This document shows, one piece after another, positions 1 through 6,139 of a stretch of 8,551 nt of DNA. The first letter of the stretch is position 1, and each line of letters begins with the position of its first letter. The notes below the pieces were generated by a model, which saw only the letters and a list, made by a program, of their open reading frames with translations, was not told the origin of the DNA and did not search any database. The stretch comes from DATJQA01 sp038057515 (GTDB taxonomy: Bacteria; Patescibacteriota; Minisyncoccia; UBA6257; 2-01-FULL-56-20): positions 1 to 8,551 of the forward strand of contig JBBUDB010000019.1 of the NCBI GenBank assembly GCA_038057515.1, given 5' to 3'. The translations under genes were made by a program, and so were the position numbers.

Positions 1-1214
1 CGAAGTTCGGCGATGCGAGGGTCTTTCTGATATCCGAATCCTTCGATCGTGCCGTTGATTTCGTACAACAAAACAAGATCGTCTTTGGTCAGTTCTTGTT
101 TTTGTTTAACCTTCTGCTCCATTGCTGTAAGCATTTTCATGTCGGCTGATTTCTTTTGGTATGCTTCCCCGTCAGAAAAGTCCTTGAGTTTTTTCTCAAC
201 AGTTGAACCTATGTAGGGATCGAGGTTTTCATCCGGCGCAACTCCGCGTACCTCGGTGAGTTGATTATTTGCATTGACGACAGTCACCACACGAGGAACA
301 GTTGGCTTACCTTCCTTGTCGAGGGAATAAAACACTTGGAGTTCGTTTTTGTCTCGCACGAGATAGCGTTCTGCCATGGCTTCGCCGCGCAAACACCAAC
401 CAGTACCATAAGGAGCGATTGACTCAACAAGCGGTTTCGGATCAGAGCCACGTGGATATGTGCGCCACTCACCCTCCGTGATTTTTAGCAATTCTTCGGC
501 AATGGGTTTAAATTCTTCTACTGCCAAGGCGTAGAGTTTGGCAAAATTCTTTCTCCCTAAAAATTCAACGAATTGTTTTTTTGTATCTTCGTGAATGTCA
601 TAGCCGAATTTTGGCTGTTCACCTTTGGCCTGCCGTTCAAATGATTCAAGCACAATCGCCAACGCCTCGTGGTTGAGATCGGGAAATGGAGCCGTCGTGC
701 CGCCTGTGCGCTCCGTAAACGATTTCTTTTTCTTATCATATCTGCCCATGCGCAACATGCTCCGGATGGCAAAGTATTTCAACCAATCCGGATACTTGGC
801 GTCACCGGAAGACAGGTAATCAATCCAGTTGTCGAGTGATCGCACTTGATCAGCAACTACCGTTTCCGACAGCTCGCGACGGTAGTCCTCGGGGATTTCA
901 ATGTCACCATGTCCTTCTTCCCGATGTTTGCGTTTTATAGATTCAAAATATGCTTCGGGTATTTCTTCGGGTTTTATGACAAATTGTTCGCGTAGTTTCT
1001 GCGTGAGAAATTCAATGCCTCGCTCTCGTTTGGCCGCGTCCGGATTTTCAAGGATTTCTTTTAGCCGATACAGGTAATTTTGTATACGCTCATCTGGCGC
1101 CATCATCGGTAGCTCACGACCGGTACGCGCTTTAGTACGCCGAGCAGCCGAGTCAACCTCTGGGCTTTTATTGAGATCGGCATATTTTTCTTTTAGAAAA
1201 TCTGGCTTTTCCAT
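1..1214 (-). CDS. Unidentified conserved-type protein, 3' end cut off by window edge
   Basis: Reading the minus strand from ATG at 1214 gives about 404 codons with no stop down to base 1, so this is a real gene whose C-terminus lies outside the window. I do not recognise a named family. The first 250 residues are charged and mostly helical (start MEKPDFLKEKYADLNKSPEV). A more conserved-looking part follows: GTGWC with W273 and C274, then a strand-rich stretch with the pattern Y-L-(x10)-VFYSLD-x-x-GKPTVPRV, then EVRGVAPDENLDPYI, and near the edge IEGFGYQKDPRIAEL. I recall similar uncharacterised proteins from Patescibacteria; the W-C then Y-L arrangement is loosely like PcfJ-type proteins, but this is only a resemblance. 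There is no signal peptide or membrane segment. No Shine-Dalgarno precedes the ATG (AAAGTAAGCTT). The gene is visibly more A/T-rich than its neighbours, which may point to separate origin. Function unknown. Confidence 0.78.
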   Translation of the reverse strand, partial: MEKPDFLKEKYADLNKSPEVDSAARRTKARTGRELPMMAPDERIQNYLYRLKEILENPDAAKRERGIEFLTQKLREQFVIKPEEIPEAYFESIKRKHREEGHGDIEIPEDYRRELSETVVADQVRSLDNWIDYLSSGDAKYPDWLKYFAIRSMLRMGRYDKKKKSFTERTGGTTAPFPDLNHEALAIVLESFERQAKGEQPKFGYDIHEDTKKQFVEFLGRKNFAKLYALAVEEFKPIAEELLKITEGEWRTYPRGSDPKPLVESIAPYGTGWCLRGEAMAERYLVRDKNELQVFYSLDKEGKPTVPRVVTVVNANNQLTEVRGVAPDENLDPYIGSTVEKKLKDFSDGEAYQKKSADMKMLTAMEQKVKQKQELTKDDLVLLYEINGTIEGFGYQKDPRIAEL

Positions 1215-1490
1215 AAGCTTACTTTAGCAAAAATTCATTTGGGCAATCTTACCAATCAGCTTCTGGTGAACATTTACATGGAGAAATGATGTCAAATCGG
1301 CTTAACTTAAGCAAATCGCGCCAAGGGTTCAAACTTGAGTGGGCCTAAAGCCATTTGAAACTTAAGCCCCTCATTTTTTTCATATTTCTATCCCCCCCCT
1401 ATTGTAACGCCGCTCGCATTATTCGAGACGGGAAGCTTTCGGAGCCCGCCGGGCTTGGTCTCTACATCGGAGCCGGCCCGTCGAGATGCA
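1215..1490. other. Gene-poor spacer between efp and the left-edge gene
   Basis: No convincing coding region on either strand. It should hold the promoter of the left-edge gene. A perfect TTGACA occurs on the minus strand at 1290-1295, but no good -10 box follows at 16-18 bp, and a minus-strand TACAAT lies near 1395-1400; neither is a firm promoter. A 13-nt palindrome GCTTAA-C-TTAAGC sits at 1300-1312. Runs of seven T and eight C (about 1374-1399) are places where base-call or assembly errors are likely. Composition changes from A/T-rich to G/C-rich near 1400. Confidence 0.5.
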
Positions 1491-1525
1491 GACATCGCCC
1501 CGACCGCCGGAGTCGGGGCGATGTC
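1491..1525 (-). terminator. Perfect 14-bp hairpin behind efp
   Basis: GACATCGCCCCGAC (1491-1504) pairs perfectly with GTCGGGGCGATGTC (1512-1525) around a 7-nt loop. It lies 24 nt past the efp stop codon, so it is placed as the end of the efp transcript. No T-run follows the stem on either strand, so it is not a textbook intrinsic terminator; it may act as a 3' end stabiliser or a pause site. Confidence 0.5.
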
Positions 1526-1549
1526 GGTTCGCACAAGGCGAGCGCCGAG

Positions 1550-2119
1550 CTATCTCTTATCCATCCGCTCCACGTACTCGCCTGTTTCTGTGTTGACGCG
1601 AATGATATCGCCTTCATTGATGAAAAGCGGGGCGTTCACCTTGGCGCCGCCTTCGAGGGTGACCTGCTTTGAGCCGCCCTGGGCGGTGTTGCCCTTCAGG
1701 GCCGGCGGGGCCTCGACAACCTTAAACTCCATCTTGATCGGAATTTCTATCTTCACGACCTTCTCGTTAAAAACGAAGGCGGTGACCTCGGTCTGTGGTT
1801 TCAAAAACTGACCCCGATCGCCGACGAGCTCGGCCGCGAGAGCAAAGCGGTTCTTCGGGTCTCCTTTCTCGTGGAACCAGTATTCTCCGCGGGTTTCGTA
1901 GATAAACACCGCCGTTTTGCGCGTCACCTCGGTCTCTTCGAATTCGTCGGAGGCCTGCCAGTTCCGGTCCAGAACCTTGCCGGTAATGAGATTGCGGATC
2001 TTGGTCTGGACGACGGCCTTCCGTTGCTGCATGCGCAAAAAATGCGACTCAATGACCTCGTAGGGGTGGCCTTCGTAGATAAACATCACGCCTTTAGTGA
2101 GCTCGGTATAAGATAGCAT
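1550..2119 (-). CDS. efp: Translation elongation factor P
   Basis: EF-P binds ribosomes stalled at proline runs and promotes peptide-bond formation. The 189-residue product has the usual length and three-domain layout: N-terminal KOW-like domain (about 1-65), OB domain II (about 66-128), and the C-terminal OB domain with the EF-P signature NAPLFINEGDIIRVNTETGEY. The loop that reaches the peptidyl-transferase centre is atypical: the usual KPGKG is replaced by R29-M-Q-Q-R-K34, so the residue aligned with the modified Lys34 of E. coli is Gln32. Start is ATG at 2119; codon 2 onward (LSYTELTKGVMFIYEG) matches the family start. There is no Shine-Dalgarno; instead a 7-bp repeat tract ends 12 nt upstream. 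A minus-strand TACAAT at 2179-2184 could be a -10 box, but no -35 box fits it well. A terminator separates it from khpA, so it is probably transcribed on its own. Identity is certain; the modification state is not. Confidence 0.97.
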   Translation of the reverse strand: MLSYTELTKGVMFIYEGHPYEVIESHFLRMQQRKAVVQTKIRNLITGKVLDRNWQASDEFEETEVTRKTAVFIYETRGEYWFHEKGDPKNRFALAAELVGDRGQFLKPQTEVTAFVFNEKVVKIEIPIKMEFKVVEAPPALKGNTAQGGSKQVTLEGGAKVNAPLFINEGDIIRVNTETGEYVERMDKR

Positions 2120-2131
2120 TGACGCGAGACG

Positions 2132-2159
2132 TTAGAGATTAGTGACTAGTGACTAGAAA
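2132..2159. repeat. Four 7-bp tandem units upstream of efp
   Basis: Read on the plus strand the units are TTAGAGA, TTAGTGA, CTAGTGA, CTAGAAA. The TAG trinucleotides fall in all three plus-strand frames, and the CTA/TTA trinucleotides give TAG or TAA in all three minus-strand frames. The tract lies in the likely efp leader. Confidence 0.85.
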
Positions 2160-2197
2160 TATTAAGGGAACGGTCAGGATTGTACCGAAAAGCGCCC

Positions 2198-2232
2198 AAA
2201 AAAGCCAGGGGCCGATTTTTTCAAATCGGCCC
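2198..2232 (-). terminator. Intrinsic terminator of the rpsP-khpA unit
   Basis: On the minus strand GGGCCGATTT pairs with AAATCGGCCC (10 bp, 2223-2232 with 2209-2218) around a GAAA tetraloop. CTGG-CTTTTTT follows, with six T at 2198-2203. It lies 23 nt past the khpA stop and ends transcription before efp. Confidence 0.78.
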
Positions 2233-2255
2233 ATTTCTCCCGTTCTCTTCAAAAC

Positions 2256-2609
2256 CTATGCGTCTTCGTCTTCGGCGTCTCCAGCCGCAGCGGCTGGCGT
2301 CTCACCTGCCCCGCCCTGACCGGGTAGGTCCGGGGCGGAAGGGCGATGGAAGGTGCTGCCTTCCGGCTCCTCGATCTTTAAGTTCACGCGGGAGCTATTT
2401 TTAACGCCCACGATGCGCAAAAGCGACCGGAGGGCCTGCGCGGTTGCGCCACGCTTCCCGACCACCTGACCCATGTCGGCGGGGTTTACGTTGAGTGAAA
2501 GAAGCACGCCCATTTCATCGACCTTGCGGCGAACCCCGACGTCTTCGGGATGATCGACGATCGCCTTCACGACGTATTCCAAAAATTCCTTATCAGTTTC
2601 GTCTTTCAT
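2256..2609 (-). CDS. khpA: Single-KH-domain RNA-binding protein KhpA (YlqC family)
   Basis: A small cytoplasmic RNA-binding protein. In Firmicutes KhpA partners KhpB and affects cell elongation and small-RNA biology; that role is not shown here. The 117-residue product holds one type II KH domain at about 6-80. Its GxxG loop is G51-K-R-G54 in the context MGQVVGKRGATAQALRSLL, and FLEYVVKAIVDHPEDVGV is typical of the family N-terminus. Residues 81-117 are a Pro/Gly/Ala-rich tail ending in an acidic cluster (GDAEDEDA), longer than the roughly 75-85 residues usual for KhpA. It follows rpsP, as in Bacillus. ATG at 2609 is chosen because the family start follows directly; no Shine-Dalgarno is present (TTCTGAACGCAC before ATG). 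The sequence between it and rpsP is interrupted by an assembly gap. Confidence 0.92.
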   Translation of the reverse strand: MKDETDKEFLEYVVKAIVDHPEDVGVRRKVDEMGVLLSLNVNPADMGQVVGKRGATAQALRSLLRIVGVKNSSRVNLKIEEPEGSTFHRPSAPDLPGQGGAGETPAAAAGDAEDEDA

Positions 2610-2687
2610 GTGCGTTCAGAAGTTCACTCGACCTTTCGCTTCGGGACTACTTGATTATTGTAGCGTTTTTGAAAGAGAAAGAAAAAA

Positions 2688-2787
2688 NNNNNNNNNNNNN
2701 NNNNNNNNNNNNNNNNNNNNNNNNNNNNNNNNNNNNNNNNNNNNNNNNNNNNNNNNNNNNNNNNNNNNNNNNNNNNNNNNNNNNNNN
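2688..2787. other. Assembly gap, 100 N
   Basis: Exactly 100 undetermined bases, the conventional placeholder for a gap of unknown size. It removes the 3' end of rpsP and the start of the rpsP-khpA spacer. The left flank is purine-rich and low in complexity (GAAAGAGAAAGAAAAAA); the right flank codes an Ala/Val-rich tail. Real distance and reading frame across it are unknown. Confidence 0.98.
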
Positions 2788-3138
2788 CGCCGCCGGAGTT
2801 TCCGTCACCGCCTCGGTAGCCGGAGCTACTTCAACCACCGGGGCCGCCTCGGCGGTTACCAGCTTGGCCTTGGGCTTATTCATCTTGACGGCTACCTTGG
2901 GGGTCTTCACGAGTCCTTCGCGAACAAGCAGGTTCTGAACGGTGACGGACGGCTGGGCGCCAACGCCAAGCCAGTGAGCCACGCGGTCGGCCTTAAGATG
3001 GGCCTTCTTCGTCATGACGCTGTAGGAACCCAGGTCTTCGATAGGCGGGGCGATGAGCTTTGAACGACGCTCCGCCACCACAACCCGGTAACTGGGTTGG
3101 TGCTTTTTGCCGATGCGCTGAAGCTTTAGGGCTAACAT
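2788..3138 (-). CDS. rpsP: 30S ribosomal protein S16, C-terminus lost in gap
   Basis: S16 is a small-subunit protein needed for 30S assembly. The N-terminal part is a clear match: MLALKLQRIGKKHQPSYRVV, followed by AERRS and IEDLGSY (residues 31-38 region), then KADRVAHWLGVGAQPSVTVQNLL, all S16 hallmarks. The S16 fold ends near residue 85. About 32 further residues are visible before the gap, rich in Ala, Val, Pro, Glu and Thr, so this copy carries a low-complexity C-terminal extension of unknown length. The start is ATG at 3138, giving the normal MLxLKLxRxG N-terminus. A 7-bp repeat tract begins 5 nt upstream of the ATG in place of a Shine-Dalgarno. A candidate promoter lies at 3191-3219. khpA follows, as in Firmicutes; rimM, trmD and rplS, which usually come next, are not here. 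Confidence 0.95.
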
Positions 3139-3143
3139 AATGG

Positions 3144-3178
3144 TTAGTGTCTAGCTGATAGCGAATAGCCACTAGGGC
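3144..3178. repeat. Five 7-bp tandem units in the rpsP leader
   Basis: Plus-strand units are TTAGTGT, CTAGCTG, ATAGCGA, ATAGCCA, CTAGGGC: exact 7-nt spacing with a fixed TAG at positions 2-4 of every unit and diverged other positions. It starts 5 nt upstream of the rpsP start codon. Confidence 0.82.
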
Positions 3179-3190
3179 AAGACGTGCTCT

Positions 3191-3219
3191 ACGATACCCG
3201 AAAATCCATAGGAAAGCAA
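3191..3219 (-). promoter_or_regulatory. Candidate promoter of rpsP-khpA
   Basis: On the minus strand TTGCTT (3214-3219) and TATCGT (3191-3196) are separated by 17 bp, matching sigma-70 boxes at 3/6 and 4/6 positions. It sits between two 7-bp repeat tracts, in the 98-nt gap between smc and rpsP. The implied leader of roughly 45-50 nt would include the whole repeat tract at 3144-3178. Weak on sequence alone. Confidence 0.3.
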
Positions 3220-3229
3220 GTGCTTCCGA

Positions 3230-3257
3230 CTATTGGCTAGTGGCTGGTGACTGGTGG
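3230..3257. repeat. Four 7-bp tandem units forming the end of smc
   Basis: Plus-strand units are CTATTGG, CTAGTGG, CTGGTGA, CTGGTGG. On the minus strand the tract codes the last SMC residues (PVTSH) and supplies the TAG stop, then continues past it. Confidence 0.8.
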
Positions 3258-5441
3258 CTCTAGCTTGAGGGAAACCGCCTTCGAGGTGCCGTCTTCGTTC
3301 AGGGTGACGCCGTAAAGCATGTCGGCGGCCTCCATTGTTGCCCGGTTGTGAGTGACGATGATAAATTGGGTCTTCTTGGAAAAGTCCTTAAGCATCTCCG
3401 AAAACCTCCTGGCGTTCCGTTCGTCGAGCGCGGCGTCGACCTCATCCAAAACCAAAAACGGCGGGGGCGAAACTGAAATGAGCGCGAAGAGCGCGGCAAT
3501 ACCGACCAGGGAGCGCTCGCCGCCCGAGAGCATGTCGAGCGAGGTGATGCGCTTTTGGGGAAGTTTCACATCTATCTCGATGCCTTCGTCGTTCTCACTT
3601 TCTTCCTCTTCGTCTTCCGTGCGCACGGCGTCCTTTATCGCCTCTGACGATGGCGCGCCTTCGCTCTCTTCCGGCACGGCCACCGCTTTGGGCTTGGGCC
3701 GCTCGAGACGTAAGCGCGCCGTGCCGCCGCCGAACATCAATCCGAAAAACTTATCGAATTCGGTGTTTATTTTCGTAAGGGCGCTACCGAACTCGGTCGA
3801 TATTTTTTCATTCAGGTCGGTGATGAGTTTTCGGAGATCATTCTTGGCCTCCTCGAGATCACCTGATTCTCTTTGTAAAAATTCATAGCGCGTCTCCGTT
3901 TCCCTGGCTTCTTTGAGGAGGGCCTCGTCGATCTCGCCGATGGCCGCCAGTTCGCCGCGCAAACGAAATATCCGCCGTTCGGCCTCGCCTCGGTCAAAAT
4001 GCTCCGCTTGGGGTGAAAAATTCTTAAGCTCCTTCGCCTCGCGACCGGCGGCTTCGACTTGGTGCCGCCACTCGTCTTCATGTAATTTCAATCGTTCGCC
4101 CTCAAAGGCAAGCTGTTGGGTGCCGGACTCCCACTTTTCAATTTTATCCTTCGCCGCTTCGTGCCCCGCGACCGCCGCCTTAAAGGCGTGATAGAACTGC
4201 TCCTGATTTTTTTCGAGTGCTGACTCTTTTTTTTTGAGTTCGGCGATTTGTGTTTCAAGGCCAGCGAGATCGACGTTTATCTTTACAAAATCTTCCCGAA
4301 GATCAGGGGCGACTGGTGCCGGTGCGGAGGGCATGGCGGGTTCGGCGAGCAAGCGGTCGATTTCGGCGATCACCTCGCGGACCGCTGAAACGAGATCAGC
4401 GGCGTCCTGAAGTTTCGCCCGAATCCGCCGCACAAGCTCGTGAAGGGCGGTGGCGTCCGGCGCACCTCCGGAAGATGGTTCTGGTGAGTTCACGGCCATC
4501 TCAATCCGCGCCTCAAGGCGACCGATTTCCTTTTGAAGCGCACTCCGTCGCTCGAAGAGAGCCTGGGTTTCTCGCTTGATCGTCTCGATTTCTTTCCGTT
4601 CTTCGGGCTGGGCGGCCTCCACCTCGCGGAGGTGGCGTTTGGTTTCGACGCGAGCGGCCTGGAGCGTTTCAAGGTGCTCTTTCCGCGCGGCGACCTCACT
4701 CGCGACCTTCTCGGCCTTGGCGCTGAACTCTGCCCATTCTCGGCCAAAAAATTCGTTTTCGAGCGCGCGGAGCTCCACGGCAAGCGTATCGCGCTTCTCC
4801 CAGCGATTCGTCTGACGCTTCAGGGAACGGAGGTGAGGCAGGATCTCTTCGGTTAGAGCCCTCACCTTGTCGATATTCACGGCCGTATTTTTGAGCCGCC
4901 GCTCGGCTTCGGTACGCTTGATCTGATATTCCCGAAGACCTAGCATTTCTTCGATCATTTCTCGTCGGCCGGCAGGGACAGATTGAATAAAGATATCGCT
5001 ATTACCTTGAGAAACGACGATGAGACCCTTGGTGCCCAGACGCGCTTGGGCGAAAAAGTCCACCAGGTCCTTGAGGCGAATCTCCGATTTATTCAAACTA
5101 TATTCGTTGGTTCCGTCGCGATTTACCCGGCGGGATACCGCCACCTCGGCGACATCGACGGGGAAAAAATTGTCTCTGTTTTCAAAGCGCAAACTCGCCT
5201 GCGCCTGCCCGAGCCGCGGACGCTTGGCCGTACCCGCGAAAATAAGGTCTTCCGACTTAACGCCGCGAAGGTTTTTTGCCTCGCGTTCGCCCAAGAGCCA
5301 GCGGATGGCGTCGATAACATTCGATTTACCCGAACCGTTCGGGCCGACAATGGCCGTAATGCCGTGCGAAAAATCGAAAACTGTCTTTTGCGCAAAAGAT
5401 TTAAAACCATTAAGCTCCAGCTCTTTTAAAAGATTGGCCAT
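3237..5441 (-). CDS. smc: Short SMC-type chromosome partition ATPase
   Basis: SMC ATPases dimerise and organise the chromosome, usually with ScpA and ScpB. Both halves of the ATPase head are present: Walker A GPNGSGKS (33-40), Q-loop Q145 in VVSQGNSDI, signature LSGGERS (638-644), Walker B FLVLDE with D666 and E667, D-loop DAALDERN and switch H698. At 734 residues it is far below the usual 1150-1200. Two helical, charged arms of only about 150-180 residues each (roughly 170-316 and 382-560) flank a Pro/Ala/Gly-containing middle (317-381) too short for a normal hinge domain, and no hinge motif is seen. An acidic insert (about 590-620, DEEEESENDEG) lies in the C-terminal head. The protein ends in PPVTSH, coded by a 7-bp repeat tract. 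ATG at 5441 lies 2 nt after the rnc stop, so translation is probably coupled. Rad50/SbcC is less likely because no zinc-hook CxxC is present and YGVT near the end is SMC-like. Confidence 0.9.
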   Translation of the reverse strand: MANLLKELELNGFKSFAQKTVFDFSHGITAIVGPNGSGKSNVIDAIRWLLGEREAKNLRGVKSEDLIFAGTAKRPRLGQAQASLRFENRDNFFPVDVAEVAVSRRVNRDGTNEYSLNKSEIRLKDLVDFFAQARLGTKGLIVVSQGNSDIFIQSVPAGRREMIEEMLGLREYQIKRTEAERRLKNTAVNIDKVRALTEEILPHLRSLKRQTNRWEKRDTLAVELRALENEFFGREWAEFSAKAEKVASEVAARKEHLETLQAARVETKRHLREVEAAQPEERKEIETIKRETQALFERRSALQKEIGRLEARIEMAVNSPEPSSGGAPDATALHELVRRIRAKLQDAADLVSAVREVIAEIDRLLAEPAMPSAPAPVAPDLREDFVKINVDLAGLETQIAELKKKESALEKNQEQFYHAFKAAVAGHEAAKDKIEKWESGTQQLAFEGERLKLHEDEWRHQVEAAGREAKELKNFSPQAEHFDRGEAERRIFRLRGELAAIGEIDEALLKEARETETRYEFLQRESGDLEEAKNDLRKLITDLNEKISTEFGSALTKINTEFDKFFGLMFGGGTARLRLERPKPKAVAVPEESEGAPSSEAIKDAVRTEDEEEESENDEGIEIDVKLPQKRITSLDMLSGGERSLVGIAALFALISVSPPPFLVLDEVDAALDERNARRFSEMLKDFSKKTQFIIVTHNRATMEAADMLYGVTLNEDGTSKAVSLKLEPPVTSH

Positions 5442-5443
5442 CG

Positions 5444-6139
5444 CTACTGCCGATTGTTCATTTTCTCCAGGGCGCTGCGCGCCGCCTCAACTTCGGCTTC
5501 CTGTTTCGAGGCGCCAGAACCCTCGCCGAGTTTTTCCTCGCCCAGGAAAACGCCGACCTGGAATACCTTCCGGTGCGCCGGGCCCGATTCGCCGAGGACG
5601 CGGTAACTCGGGGTGATCTTCGTCTGTTCTTGAACGATCTCCTGAAGTTCGCTCTTCGCATCGCGATAACTCTTCGTCTTTATGATCTCCGGCAAATGGA
5701 CAAGCACGAACCGATGAATGAAGTTCTTGACTGTTTCGTAGCCGCCATCGAGATGGATGGCGCCGATCAGAGCTTCGATGGCGTTCGCAAGGATCACTTC
5801 GCGGGCCTTGGAATTGTCCGCTTGTTCGCCCCGCGACATAAAGAGATATTGCTGAAGATCGATCTCGCCGGCCACGATGGCCAGTCGCTGGTAGTTCACG
5901 AGCGCCGCGCGATAGACGGTGAGCTCCCCCTCCGGCAGTTCGGGAAAGCGCGTGAAAAGCTCCTCGGTCACCGCGAGTTCGAGCACCGCATCGCCGAGAT
6001 ATTCCAGCCGTTCATTGTGCGGCAGAGCCCATTCGGGATGTTCGTTCAAATACGAGCGGTGCGTGAGCGCTTCTTTTAGTACATCGGCGTTCGTGAAGTG
6101 AACGCCGATAGTTTTCTCCAGATCATTCAGGTCTTTCAT
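5444..6139 (-). CDS. rnc: Ribonuclease III
   Basis: RNase III cuts double-stranded RNA, notably the 30S pre-rRNA precursor, as a homodimer. The 231-residue product has the normal length: catalytic domain (about 1-150) with signature HNERLEYLGDAVLEL holding E43, E46 and D50, second acidic motif ANAIEALIGA with E122, and a dsRNA-binding domain (about 158-228) beginning DAKSELQEIVQ and ending SKQEAEVEAARSAL. The position usually Asp three residues before the catalytic Glu is N119. The frame stays open upstream to 6400, but ATG at 6139 is chosen because MKDLNDLEKTIGVHF is the family start, the upstream part lies inside nusB, and the ATG overlaps the nusB TGA as ATGA. smc follows 2 nt later, the same rnc-smc pairing seen in Firmicutes. 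Confidence 0.97.
   Translation of the reverse strand: MKDLNDLEKTIGVHFTNADVLKEALTHRSYLNEHPEWALPHNERLEYLGDAVLELAVTEELFTRFPELPEGELTVYRAALVNYQRLAIVAGEIDLQQYLFMSRGEQADNSKAREVILANAIEALIGAIHLDGGYETVKNFIHRFVLVHLPEIIKTKSYRDAKSELQEIVQEQTKITPSYRVLGESGPAHRKVFQVGVFLGEEKLGEGSGASKQEAEVEAARSALEKMNNRQ

Noticed and set aside
1..1214. Naming the left-edge protein as PcfJ-like
   Set aside because: Only a short W-C and Y-L pattern is similar; length, neighbours and the rest of the protein give no support.
1290..1295. Promoter for the left-edge gene from a perfect TTGACA
   Set aside because: No -10 box of acceptable quality lies 16-18 bp downstream (TGTTCA at 17 bp).
2647..2787. Continuation of rpsP through the N run to a stop at 2647
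   Set aside because: Any frame is open across undetermined bases; the gap length is unknown, so the joined tail after it is meaningless.
2132..3257. CRISPR-like array from the repeated units
   Set aside because: Units are 7 bp, directly tandem, diverged, without spacers, and no cas gene is present.
3352..5616. Several plus-strand open frames opposite smc and rnc
   Set aside because: They are antisense shadows of well-supported genes, rich in Arg/Ser/Pro, without recognisable domains or starts.
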